Part shown: piece by piece, positions 35,647 to 48,024 of the stretch | Layout: every line of letters begins with the position of its first letter | How positions within the stretch are numbered: the stretch's first letter is position 1 | Assembly (NCBI GenBank): GCA_040954595.2 | Contig: CM082581.2 | Location: 14,568,998 to 14,632,997, forward strand | Source: Balanoglossus misakiensis | Taxonomy: Eukaryota > Hemichordata | Direction: 5' to 3' | Length of the DNA stretch: 64,000 bases | Translations under genes and position numbers: made by a program | Notes under the pieces: model-generated | The model's database searches: none | What the model was told of the DNA's origin: nothing | The model's input: the letters and a program-made list of their open reading frames with translations, nothing else

Positions 35647-36995
35647 TGTCGAAGAGTGCAGGCTGATGTTGTGTATCTGAATGTTGCCATTGGTAGAAGT
35701 GGACAAGGACTTGGTTTCCCAGTCACCCAATAAACTACTTGCATGATGGCTGATGAAGATATTTGGATGTCAAATTAAGAAAACATAAAGGTTTGCAGTC
35801 AATATTTTAAGAGTGTATATAGTGTTGGAACAAATCCAAGCTTAACTCATTGAATCAATTTAATAATATATGTCACCACTTTGTTCATTGATCATGAATA
35901 ATTTTTTTTCTGTTGTTTTGTTAGAATATGGCGAAGAGTGCAGGCTGATGTTGTGTATCTGAATGTTGCCAATGGTAGAAGTGGACAAGGACTTCGTCTT
36001 CCAGTCAGCCAATAAAGTACTTGCATGATGGCAGATGAAGCAAGTTCAAGCATGAAGAATGATGTTTAATTTCTAAATGATGCCAACGGTAGAAGTGGAC
36101 AAGGACTTGGTCTTGCAGTCAGCCAATTAATTAACAACTTGCATGATGGCAGATGAAGATACATGGATGTCAAATGAAGAAAACTTACAGGTTTGCAGTC
36201 AACAAGTGTATATAGTATTGGAACAAATTCAAACTTAACTCATTGAATCAATGTTATAATATATGTCACCACTTTGTTCATTGATCATGAATCATTTTTT
36301 GTCTGTTGTTTTGTTAGAATATGTCGAAGAGTGCAGGCTGATGTTGTGTATCTGAATGTTGCCATTGGTAGAAGTGGACAAGGACTTGGTTTCCCAGTCA
36401 CCCAATAAACTACTTGCATGATGGCTGATGAAGATATTTGGATGTCAAATTAAGAAAACATAAAGGTTTGCAGTCAATATTTTAAGAGTGTATATAGTGT
36501 TGGAACAAATCCAAGCTTAACTCATTGAATCAATTTAATAATATATGTCACCACTTTGTTCATTGATCATGAATAATTTTTTTTCTGTTGTTTTGTTAGA
36601 ATATGGCGAAGAGTGCAGGCTGATGTTGTGTATCTGAATGTTGCCATTGGTAGAAGTGGACAAGGACTTGGTTTCCCAGTCACCCAATAAACTACTTGCA
36701 TGATGGCTGATGAAGATATTTGGATGTCAAATTAAGAAAACATAAAGGTTTGCAGTCAACATTTTAAGAGTGTATATAGTGTTGGAACAAATCCAAACTT
36801 AACTCATTGAATCAATTTAATAATATATGTCACCACTTTGTTCATTGATCATGAATAATTTTTTTTCTGTTGTTTTGTTAGAATATGGCGAAGAGTGCAG
36901 GCTGATGTTGTGTATCTGAATGTTGCCAATGGTAGAAGTGGACAAGGACTTGGTCTTCCAGTCAGCCAATAAAGTACTTGCATGATGGCAGATGA
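34971..36995. repeat. 675-bp composite units in tandem
   Basis: ATGTCGAAGAG recurs at 34,971, 35,646 and 36,321, with the shared variants CCAATTAATTAAC and GATACATGG inside the first two units. The 675-bp step also separates 32,575 and 33,250. Confidence 0.75.
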
Positions 36996-39189
36996 AGCAA
37001 GTTCAAGCATGAAGAATGATGTTTAATTTCTAAATGATGCCAACGGTAGAAGTGGACAAGGACTTGGTCTTGCAGTTAGCCAATTAACAACTTGCATGAT
37101 GGCAGATGAAGATATATGGATGTCAAATGAAGAAAACGTACAGGTTTGCAGTCAACAAGTGTATATAGAGTTGGAACAAATCCAAACTTAACTCATTGAA
37201 TCAATTTTATAAACTATGTCTTGACTTTGTTCATTGATCATGAATAATTTTTTTTCTGTTGTTTTGTTAGAATATGGCGAAGAGTGCAGGCTGATGTTGT
37301 GTATCTGAATGTTGCCATTGGTAGAAGTGGACAAGGACTTGGTTTCCCAGTCACCCAATAAACTACTTGCATGATGGTTGATGAAGATATTTGGATGTCA
37401 AATAAAGAAAACATACAGGTATGCAGTCAAAATTTTAAGAGTGTATATAGTGTTGGAACAAATCCAAACTTAACGCATTGAATCAATTTTATAAAATATG
37501 TCACCACTTTGTTCATTGATCATGAATAATTTTTTTTCTGTTGTTTTGTTAGAATATGGCGAAGAGTGCAGGCTGATGTTGAGTATCTGAATGTTGAAGT
37601 TGGTAGAAGTGGACAAGGACTTGGTTTCCCAGTCACCCAATAAACTACTTGCATGATGGCTGATGAAGATATTTGGATGTCAAATTAAGAAAACATAAAG
37701 GTTTGCAGTCAACATTTTAAGAGTGTATATAGTGTTGGAACAAATCCAAACTTAACTCATTGAATCAATTTAATAATATATGTCACCACTTTGTTCATTG
37801 ATCATGAATAATTTTTTTTTCTGTTGTTTTGTTAGAATATGGCGAAGAGTGCAGGCTGATGTTGTGTATCTGAATGTTGCCAATGGTAGAAGTGGACAAG
37901 GACTTGGTCTTCCAGTCAGCCAATAAAGTACTTGCATGATGGCAGATGAAGCAAGTTCAAGCATGAAGAATGATGTTTAATTTCTAAATGGTGCCAACGG
38001 TAGAAGTGGACAAGGACTTGGTCTTGCAGTCAGCCAATTAACAACTTGCATGATGGCAGATGAAGATATATGGATGTCAAATGAAGAAAACGTACAGGTT
38101 TGCAGTCAACATGTGTATATAGTATTGGAACAAATTCAAACTTAACTCATTGAATCAATTTTATAATATATGTCACCACTTTGTTCATTGATCATGAATC
38201 ATTTTTTTTCTGTTGTTTTGTTAGAATATGTCAAAGAGTGCAGGCTGATGTTGTGTATCTGAATGTTGCCATTGGTAGAAGTGGACAAGGACTTGGTTTC
38301 CCAGTCACCCAATAAACTACTTGCATGATGGCAGATGAAGATATTTGGATGTCAAATAAAGAAAACATACAGGTTTGCAGTCAACATTTTAAGAGTGTAT
38401 ATAGTGTTGAAACAAATCCAAACTTAACTCATTGAATCAATTTCATAAAATATGTCACCACTTTGTTCATTGATCATGAATATTTTTTTTCTGTTGTTTT
38501 GTTAGAATATGGTGAAGAGTGGAGGCTGATGTTGTGTATCTGAATGTTGAAATAGGTAGAAGTGGACAAGTACATGGTCTTCCAGTCACCCAATAAACTA
38601 CTTGCATGATGGCAGATGGAGATATTTGGATGTCAAATAAAGGGCAGATGAACATATCTGGTTGTCAAATGAAGAAAATATAGGTTTGTACTCAACCTTT
38701 TAAGAGTGTATATAGTATTGGAACACATCCAAATTTAACTCATTGAATCAATTTATACAATCTTTCGCCAATTTGTTCATTAATCATGGATAAAATTTTT
38801 CTGTTTTTTTGTTAGAATATGGCGAAGAGTGCAGACTGATGTTTTTATCCAGATATTGCCAATGGTAGAAGTGGACAAGGACTTGGTATTGCACTCACCC
38901 CATAAACTATTTGCATGATGGCAGATTAACATATCTGGTTGTCAAATGAAGAAAATATGAAGGTTTGTAGTCAACATTTTATGAGTGTATATAGTATTGG
39001 AAGACTTCCAAATTTAACTTAAGCCGAATGAATCAATGCTATAAAACGTGTGATCATTTCATTAATTAAAAGCGAATCTATTTTTTTTTCTGTTACTTTC
39101 TTAGCTCAAGCTGAAGTGTGAAGACTGGTGATTTTCCAAATGATGATGATGGTAGAAATGGACAAGGACTTGGTCTACCAGCAACCCAA

Positions 39190-40035
39190 TAAAATACTTG
39201 CATCTTGGCAGATGAAGTCTGAATGCAAAATAAAGAGAAGACATAGATTTTCAGTCGGCATTTTAAGAGTTTATAATGAGAATGAAGAGAAAACTTATAG
39301 ATTGTCTTCCGTCCAGTTTTCTAATAAAGTGACACAATCTCTCTTTTTGAGCTTTGAATGTTGTCAAGTATACATTGAATACTTGCATAAAAAATAATGA
39401 TTTTTAAAATCACCATTCTGTATCAAACGAATTTAATCTCTAAAAGATCAAAAAGAGAGAATGTTGCTGTTTAATCTATTGATCCAGTGGGGACTATGAC
39501 ATTGACTTTCCTTACATGTTCCCTTTAGCTCACTGGTTATGTGTTATGATAAAGATTGATTCAGATTAGGACACAGTATTAATTATTTAACTGTAGCCTA
39601 AATGTCCATAGATACAGTATTTCTTAGAATTACAAGTTTGCACAGAGCAAACTTTGTTCAGTGAATTTTGCAGTCAAAGGAATTTGATTCAATTTATGAA
39701 ATTGTTTGTGCCATTTCAGCCATTTGTTAATTTCAACACTAAACCTAACCCTACCCCTAACCCTAACTCTAACCCTAACACTAACCTTAACCCTAACACT
39801 AACACTAACAACTAATACTTTGGCTGGAATGGTAAACAGGCTCGGGGAAACTTTGTTTAATAATGGTCTCCAATTTGTTCACCAGTTAAAAGTTCACAGA
39901 TGAAAATATGTTAAAGTATTGTATTGTAATTCAATTTAAATTAGCTGTCATTCCCAAAACCTGATTGTGAAGGTCAGGAAAATTAAATAAATGGAATTGT
40001 ATGGGTACAAAATTGTTCTCTATGTATGCATTTAT
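39190..40035. repeat. Right flanking duplicate (paralogous with 27,664-28,860)
   Basis: Shares the same ordered blocks as the left copy. It lacks the (TACA)n tract, carries a telomere-like tract where the left copy has only degenerate CTAAC-type sequence, and ends in the same TTGTTCTCTATGTATG, which here runs into the 21-bp array. Confidence 0.75.
39739..39809 (-). repeat. Interstitial telomeric tract (CCCTAA orientation)
   Basis: About 70 bp of CCCTAA with CTAACA, CTAACT and CTAACC variants. The orientation is opposite to the terminal TTAGGG array, since the G-rich strand is the minus strand here. Confidence 0.85.
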
Positions 40036-40052
40036 GAATGTATGTAATGTAT

Positions 40053-42614
40053 GTCCCCCTCCAGCCTGCTCCAGTCCCCCTCCAGTCTGCGCCAGTCCCC
40101 CTCCAGTCTGCTCCAGTCCCCCTCCAGTCTGCTCCAGTCCCCCTCCAGTCTGCTCCAGTCCCCCTCCAGTCTGCTCCAGTCCCCCTCCAGTCTGCTCCAG
40201 TGCCCCTCCAGTCTGCTCCAGTGCCCCTCCAGCCTGCTCCAGTGCCCCTCCAGCCTGCTCCAGTGCCCCTCCAGCCTGCTCCAGAGCCCCTCCAGCCTGC
40301 TCCAGTGCCCCTCCAGTCTGCTCCAGTGCCCCTCCAGTCTGCTCCAGTCCCCCTCCAGTCTGCTCCAGTCCCCCTCCAGTCTGCTCCAGTGCCCCTCCAG
40401 TCTGCTCCAGTCCCCCTCCAGTCTGCTCCAGTCCCCCTCCAGTCTGCTCCAGTCTGCTCCAGTCCCCCTCCAGTCTGCTCCACTCACCCTCCAGCATGCT
40501 CCAGTCCCCCTCCAGTCTGCTCCACTCACCCTCCAGCATGCTCCAGCCCCCCTCCAGTCTGCTCCACTCACCCTCCAGTCTGCTCCAGTCCCCCTCCAGT
40601 CTGCTCCAGTCCCCCTACAGTCTGCTCCAGTCCCCCTCCAGTCTGCTCCAGTCCCCCTACAGTCTGCTCCAGTCCCCCTCCAGTCTGCTCCAGTCCCCCT
40701 ACAGTCTGCTCCAGTCCCCCTCCAGTCTGCTCCAGCCCCCCTCCAGTCTGCTCCAGTCCCCATCCAGCATGCTCCAGTCTGCTCCAGCCCCCCTCCAGCA
40801 TGCTCCAGTCCCCCTCCAGTCTGCTCCACTCCCCCTCCAGCATGCTCCAGTCCCCCTCCAGTCTGCTCCACTCACCCTCCAGCATGCTCCAGTCCCCCTC
40901 CAGTCTGCTCCACTCACCCTCCAGTCTGCTCCAGTCCCCCTCCAGCATGCTCCACTCCCCCTCCAGTCTGCTCCAGTCCCCTTCCAGCATGCTCCACTCC
41001 CCCTCCAGTCTGCTCCAATCCCCTTCCAGCATGCTCCACTCCCCCTCCAGTCTGCTCCAGTCCCCCTCCAGTCTGCTCCAGTCCCCCTCCAGCATGCTCC
41101 AGTCCCCCTCCAGTCTGCTCCAGTCCCCCTCCAGCATGCTCCAGTCCCCCTCCAGCAAGCTCCAGTCCCCTCCAGCATGCTCCAGTCCCCCTCCAGTCTG
41201 CTCCACTCCCCCTCCAGTCTGCTCCAGTCCCCCTCCAGTCTGCTCCACTCCCCCTCCAGTCTGCTCCAGTCCCCCTCCAGTCTGCTCCACTCCCCCTCCA
41301 GTCTGCTCCAGTCCCCCTCCAGTCTGCTCCACTCCCCCTCCAGCATGCTCCAGTCCCCCTCCAGTCTGCTCCACTCCCCCTCCAGCATGCTCCAGTCCCC
41401 CTCCAGTCTGCTCCACTCCCCCTCCAGCATGCTCCAGTCCCCCTCCAGTCTGCTCCACTCCCCCTCCAGTCTGCTCCAGTCCCCCTCCAGTCTGCTCCAC
41501 TCCCCCTCCAGCATGCTCCAGTCCCCCTCCAGTCTGCTCCAGTCCCCCTCCAGTCTGCTCCACTCCCCCTCCAGTCTGCTCCAGTCCCCCTCCAGCATGC
41601 TCCAGTCCCCCTCCAGTCTGCTCCACTCCCCCTCCAGCATGCTCCAGTCCCCCTCCAGTCTGCTCCACTCCCCCCTCCAGCATGCTCCAGTCCCCCTCCA
41701 GTCTGCTCCACTCCCCCTCCAGCATGCTCCAGTCCCCCTCCAGTCTGCTCCACTCCCCCTCCAGCATGCTCCAGTCCCCCTCCAGTCTGCTCCACTCCCC
41801 CTCCAGCATGCTCCAGTCCCCCTCCAGTCTGCTCCACTCCCCCTCCAGCATGCTCCAGTCCCCCTCAAGTCTGCTCCACTCCCCCTCCAGCATGCTCCAG
41901 TCCCCCTCAAGTCTGCTCCACTCCCCCTTCAGTCTCCTCCACTCCCCCTCCAGCATGCTCCACTCCCCCTCCAGTCTGCTCCAGTGCCCCTCCAGTCTGC
42001 TCCAGTGCCCCTCCAGTCTGCTCCAGTCCCCCTCCAGTCTGCTCCAGTGCCCCTACAGTCTGCTCCAGTCCCCCTCCAGTCCCCCTCCAGTCTGCTCCAG
42101 TCCCCCTCCAGTCTGATCCAGTGCCCCTCCAGTCTGCTCCAGTGCCCCTCCAGTCTGCTCCAGTGCCCCTCCAGTCTGCTCCAGTCCCCCCTCCAGTCTG
42201 CTCCAGTGCCCCTCCAGTCTGCTCCAGTGCCCCTCAAGTCTGCTCCAGTCCCCCTCAAGTCTGCTCCAGTCCCCCTCCAGTCTGCTCCAGTCCCCCCTCC
42301 AGTCTGCTCCAGTGCCCCTCCAGTCTGCTCCAGTGCCCCCTCCAGTCTGCTCCAGTCCCCCTCCAGTCCCCCTCCAGTCTGCTCCAGTCCCCCTCCAGTC
42401 TGCTCCAGTCCCCCCTCCAGTCTGCTCCAGTCCCCCTCCAGTCTGCTCCAGTCCCCCTCCAGTCTGCTCCAGTCCCCCTCCAGTCTGCTCCAGTCCCCCT
42501 CCAGTCTGCTCCAGTCCCCCTCCAGTCTGCTCCAGTCCCCCTCCAGCCTGCTCCAGTCCCCCTCCAGCCTGCTCAGGTCCCCCTCCAGCCTGCTCCAGTC
42601 CCCCTCCAGTCTGC
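40053..42614. repeat. 21-bp minisatellite array, about 120 copies
   Basis: The unit is CCCCCTCCAGT followed by CTGCTCCAGT, with GTCTGC/GCATGC and CAGT/CACT variants. Between about 41,170 and 41,900 the variants alternate regularly, giving a 42-bp dimeric higher-order unit. The consensus has no CpG and its G-rich strand is the minus strand. Because 21 is a multiple of 3 and the unit has no stops, it is open in several frames on both strands. Such frames are not evidence of protein. Confidence 0.95.
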
Positions 42615-42615
42615 T

Positions 42616-45600
42616 CGGATTCACAGGAAGTCGCCATCAACTTGGCCCAGATTCACCGCGCCGTTACCACAGGAAATCGCCGGCAACTTGGCCCAGATTC
42701 ACCGCGCCGTTACGACAGGAAGTCGCCAGCAACTTGGCCCAGATTCACCGCGCCGTTACCACCGGAAGTCGCCGGCAACTTGGCCCAGATTCTTGCGCCG
42801 TTACGACCGGAAGTCGCCGGCAACTTGGCCCAGATTCACAGCGCCGTTACGACCGGAAGTCGCCGCAACTTGGCCCGGATTCACAGGAAGTCTCCGGCAA
42901 CTTGGCCCAGATTCTTGCGCCGTTACGACCGGAAGTCGCCGGCAACTTGGCCCAGATTCACCGCGCCGTTACCACCGGAAGTCGCCGGCAACTTGGCCCA
43001 GATTCACCGTGCCGTTACGACCGGAAGTCGCCGGCAACTTGGCCTGGATTCACAGGAAGTCTCCGGCAACTTGGCCCAGATTCTTGCGCCGTTACGACCG
43101 GAAGTTGCCGGCAACTAGGCCCAGATTCACCGCGCCGTTACGACCGGAAGTCGCCGGCAACTTGGCCCGGATTCACAGGAAGTCGCCGGCAACTTGGCCC
43201 AGATTCACCGCGCCGTTACGACCGGAAGTCGCCGGCAACTTGGCCCAGATTCACGCTGTTACGACCGGAAGTCGCCATCAACTTGGCCCAGATTCACCGC
43301 GCCGTTACCACAGGAAGTCGCCGGCAACTTGGCCCAGATTCACCGCGCCGTTACGACAGGAAGTCGCCGGCAACTTGGCCCAGATTCACCACGCCTTTAC
43401 GACCGGAAGTCGCCGCAACTTGGCCCGGATTCACTGCGCCGTTCCGACCGGAAGTCGCCGGCAACTTGGCCAAGATTCACCTCGCCGTTACGACCGGAAG
43501 TCGCCGGCAACTTGGCCCAGATTCACACCGTTACGACCGGAAGTCGCCATCAACTTGGCCCAGATTCACCGCGCCGTTACCACAGGAAGTCGCCGACAAC
43601 TTGGCCCAGATTCACACCGTTACGACCGGAAGTCGCCATCAACTTGGCCCAGATTCACCGCGCCGTTACGACAGGAAGTCGCCGGCAACTTGGCCCAGAT
43701 TCACCGCGCCGTTACCACCGGAAGTCGCCGGCAACTTGGCCCAGATTCTTGCGCCGTTACGACCGGAAGTCACCGGCAACTTGGCCCAGATTCACAGCGC
43801 CGTTACGACCGGAAGTCGCCGCAACTTGGCCCGGATTCACAGGAAGTCTCCGGCAACTTGGCCCAGATTCTTGCGCCGTTACGACCGGAAGTCGCCGGCA
43901 ACTTGGCCCAGATTCACCGCGCCGTTACCACCGGAAGTCGCCGGCAACTTGGCCCAGAATCACCGCGCCGTTACCACCGGAAGTCGCCGGCAACTTGGCC
44001 CTGATTTACCGCACCGTTACGACGGGAAGTCGCCGCAACTTGGCCCGGATTCACAGGAAGTCTCCGGCAACTTGGCCCAGATTCTTGCGCCGTTACGACC
44101 GGAAGTCGCCATCAACTTTGCCCAGATTCACCGCGCCGTTACCACAGGAAGTCGCCGGCAACTTGGTCCAGATTCACCGCGCCGTTACGACAGGAAGTCG
44201 CCGGCAACTTGGCCCAGATTCACCGCGCCGTTACCACCGGAAGTCGCCGGCAACTTGGCCCTGATTCACCGCGCCGTTACGACCGGAAGTCGCCGGCAAC
44301 TTGGCCCAGATTCTTGCGCCGTTACGACCGGAAGTCGCCGGCAACTTGGCCCAGATTCACAGCGCCGTTACGACCGGAAGTCGCCATCAACTTGGCCCAG
44401 ATTCACCGTGCCGTTACCACAGGAAGTCGCCGGCAACTTGGTCCAGATTCACCGCGCCGTTACGACAGGAAGTCGCCGGCAACTTGGTCCAGATTCACCG
44501 CGCCGTTACCACCGGAAGTCGCCGGCAACTTGGCCCAGATTCACCGCGCCGTTACGACCGGAAGTCGCCGGCAACTTGGCCCAGATTCTTGCGCCGTTAC
44601 GACCGGAAGTCGCCGGCAACTTGGCCCAGATTCACAGCGCCGTTACGACCGGAAGTCGCCATCAACTTGGCCCAGATTCACCGCGCCGTTACCACAGGAA
44701 GTCGCCGGCAACTTGGCCCAGATTCACCGCGCCGTTACGACAGGAAGTCGCCGGCAACTTGGCCCAGATTCACCATGCCTTTACGACCGGAAGTCGCCGC
44801 AACTTGGCCCGGATTCACTGCGCCGTTCCGACCGGAAGTCGCCGGCAACTTGGCCAAGATTCACCTCGCCGTTACGACCGGAAGTCGCCGGCAACTTGGC
44901 CCAGATTCACGCCGTTACGACCGGAAGTCGCCATCAACTTGGCCCAGATTCACCGCGCCGTTACCACAGGAAGTCGCCGGCAACTTGGCCCAGATTCACC
45001 GCGCCGTTACGACAGGAAGTCGCCGGCAACTTGGCCCAGATTCACCGCGCCGTTACCACCGGAAGTCGCCGGCAACTTGGCCCAGATTCACCGCGCCGTT
45101 ACCACCGGAAGTCGCCGGCAACTTGGCCCAGATTCTTGCGCCGTTACGACCGGAAGTCGCCGGCAACTTGGCCCAGATTCACGCCGTTACGACCGGAAGT
45201 CGCCATCAACTTGGCCCAGATTCACCGCGCCGTTACCACAGGAAGTCGCCGGCAACTTGGCCCAGATTCACCGCGCCGTTACGACAGAAAGTCGCCGGCA
45301 ACTTGGCCCAGATTCACCACGCCTTTACGACCGGAAGTCGCCGCAACTTGGCCCGGATTCACAGGAAGTCCCCGGCAACTTGGCCCAGATTCTTGCGCCG
45401 TTACGACCGGAAGTCGCCGGCAACTTGGCCCAGATTCTTGCGCCGTTACGACCGGAAGTCGCCGGCAACTTGGCCCAGATTCACGCCGTTACGACCGGAA
45501 GTCGCCATCAACTTGGCCCAGATTCACCGCGCCGTTACCACAGGAAGTCGCCGGCAACTTGGCCCAGATTCACCGCGCCGTTACGACAGAAAGTCGCCGG

Positions 45601-46083
45601 CAACTTGGCCCAGATTCACCACGCCTTTACGACCGGAAGTCGCCGCAACTTGGCCCGGATTCACAGGAAGTCCCCGGCAACTTGGCCCAGATTCTTGCGC
45701 CGTTACGACCGGAAGTCGCCGGCAACTTGGCCCAGATTCACCGCGCCGTTACCACCGGAAGTCCTCGGCAACTTGGCCCGGATTCACAGGAAGTCTCCGG
45801 CAACTTGGCCCAGATTCTTGCGCCGTTACGACCGGAAGTCGCCGGCAACTTGGCCCAGATTCACCGCGCCGTTACCACCGGAAGTCGCCGGCAACTTGGC
45901 CCTGATTCACCGCGGCGTTACGACCGGAAGTTGCCGCAACTTGGCCCGGATTCACAGGAAGTCTCCGGCAACTTGGCCCAGATTCTTGCGCTGTTACGAC
46001 CGGAAGTCGCCGGCAACTTGGCCCAGATTCACCGCGCCGTTACGACCGGAAGTCGCCGGCAACTTGGCCCGGATTCACCACGC
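42616..46083. repeat. 46-bp CpG-rich satellite array, main block
   Basis: Consensus pieces are GATTCACCGCGCCGTTACGA, then CCGGAAGTCGCCGGCAACTT, then GGCCCA, giving seven CpGs per unit. Sub-variants include TTCTTGCGCC, ACGCCGTTACG (shortened) and a truncated unit reading CGCCGCAACTTGGCCCGGAT followed by TCACAGGAAGTC. These variants are arranged in recurring groups, so the block itself has higher-order structure. Confidence 0.95.
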
Positions 46084-48024
46084 CAACCAGATACCCAACC
46101 CCTTCGACCGCCAGGCTACGGCCGGAAGTGGAGGCCAACCTGATACCCAACCCCTTCGACCGCCAGGCTACGGCCGGAAGTGGAGGCCAACCTGATACCC
46201 AACCCCTTCGACCGCCAGGCTACGGCCGGAAGTGGAGGCCAACCTGATACCCAACCCCTTCGACCGCCAGGCTACGGCCGGAAGTGGAGGCCAACCAGAT
46301 ACCCAACCCCTTCGACCGCCAGGCTACGGCCGGAAGTGGAGGCCAACCAGATACCCAACCCCTTCGACCGCCAGGCTACGGCCGGAAGTGGAGGCCAACC
46401 TGATACCCAACCCCTTCGACCGCCAGGCTACGGCCGGAAGTGGAGGCCAACCTGATACCCAACCCCTTCGACCGCCAGGCTACGGCCGGAAGTGGAGGCC
46501 AACCAGATACCCAACCCCTTCGACCGCCAGGCTACGGCCGGAAGTGGAGGCCAACCTGATACCCAACCCCTTCGACCGCCAGGCTACGGCCGGAAGTGGA
46601 GGCCAACCTGATACCCAACCCCTTCGACCGCCAGGCTACGGCCGGAAGTGGAGGCCAACCTGATACCCAACCCCTTCGACCGCCAGGCTACGGCCGGAAG
46701 TGGAGGCCAACCTGATACCCAACCCCTTCGACCGCCAGGCTACGGCCGGAAGTGGAGGCCAACCTGATACCCAACCCCTTCGACCGCCAGGCTACGGCCG
46801 GAAGTGGAGGCCAACCTGATACCCAACCCCTTCGACCGCCAGGCTACGGCCGGAAGTGGAGGCCAACCTGATACCCAACCCCTACGACCGCCAGGCTACG
46901 GCCGGAAGTGGAGGCCAACCTGATACCCAACCCCTTCGACCGCCAGGCTACGGCCGGAAGTGGAGGCCAACCTGATACCCAACCCCTTCGACCGCCAGGC
47001 TACGGCCGGAAGTGGAGGCCAACCTGATACCCAACCCCTTCGACCGCCAGGCTACGGCCGGAAGTGGAGGCCAACCTGATACCCAACCCCTTCGACCGCC
47101 AGGCTACGGCCGGAAGTGGAGGCCAACCTGATACCCAACCCCTTCGACCGCCAGGCTACGGCCGGAAGTGGAGGCCAACCTGATACCCAACCCCTTCGAC
47201 CGCCAGGCTACGGCCGGAAGTGGAGGCCAACCTGATACCCAACCCCTTCGACCGCCAGGCTACGGCCGGAAGTGGAGGCCAACCAGATACCCAACCCCTT
47301 CGACCGCCAGGCTACGGCCGGAAGTGGAGGCCAACCTGATACCCAACCCCTTCGACCGCCAGGCTACGGCCGGAAGTGGAGGCCAACCTGATACCCAACC
47401 CCTTCGACCGCCAGGCTACGGCCGGAAGTGGAGGCCAACCTGATACCCAACCCCTTCGACTGCCAGGCTACGGCCGGAAGTGGAGGCCAACCTGATACCC
47501 AACCCCTTCGACCGCCAGGCTACGGCCGGAAGTGGAGGCCAACCTGATACCCAACCCCTTCGACCGCCAGGCTACGGCCGGAAGTGGAGGCCAACCAGAT
47601 ACCCAACCCCTTCGACCGCCAGGCTACGGCCGGAAGTGGAGGCCAACCTGATACCCAACCCCTTCGACCGCCAGGCTACGGCCGGAAGTGGAGGCCAACC
47701 AGATACCCAACCCCTTCGACTGCCAGGCTACGGCCGGAAGTGGAGGCCAACCTGATACCCAACCCCTTCGACCGCCAGGCTACGGCCGGAAGTGGAGGCC
47801 AACCTGATACCCAACCCCTTCGACCGCCAGGCTACGGCCGGAAGTGGAGGCCAACCTGATACCCAACCCCTTCGACCGCCAGGCTACGGCCGGAAGTGGA
47901 GGCCAACCTGATACCCAACCCCATCGACCGCCAGGCTACGGCCGGAAGTGGAGGCCAACCTGATACCCAACCCCTTCGACCGCCAGGCTACGGCCGGAAG
48001 TGGAGGCCAACCTTATACCCAACC
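46084..48024. repeat. 52-bp satellite array, block 1
   Basis: Consensus pieces are CAACCTGATACCCAACCCCT, TCGACCGCCAGGCTACGGCC and GGAAGTGGAGGC. Units are highly homogeneous, with CTGATA/CAGATA and GACCGCC/GACTGCC variants. It joins the 46-bp array with CACCACGCC|AACCAG. Confidence 0.95.

Larger units (their letters stand above)
29340..39200. repeat. Tandem array of 281-bp exon-like monomers and longer composites
   Basis: Each monomer has a T-rich tract (TTCTGTTGTTTTGTTAG), then AATATGGCGAAGAGTGCAGG, then GGTAGAAGTGGACAAGGACT, GATGGCAGATGAAGATAT and GAAAACATACAGGTTTGCAG. Monomer spacing is 281 bp (30,291 to 30,572). A longer type carries an extra segment with GCAAGTTCAAGCATGAAGA. Edge copies are more diverged (29.35 kb, 38.6-39.2 kb), while the centre is homogenised. 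The layout pyrimidine tract, AG, open segment, CAG|GT resembles an intron-exon unit, but most copies carry stops (for example ATC TGA after LMLC). Confidence 0.85.

Noticed and set aside
30250-38655. 60-64 codon minus-strand frames in the 281-bp monomers
   Set aside because: The same frame recurs with every monomer. The plus-strand reading has splice-like borders and a better case as the original sense; no family matches the minus peptide.
40001-46195. 2,064-codon open frame across the 21-bp and 46-bp arrays, and overlapping frames of 692 and 1,317 codons
   Set aside because: The repeats lack stops in several frames. Three overlapping plus frames and several minus frames are open over the same DNA, the 46-bp unit is not a multiple of three, and the frame begins in unrelated AT-rich sequence. 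No protein family is visible.
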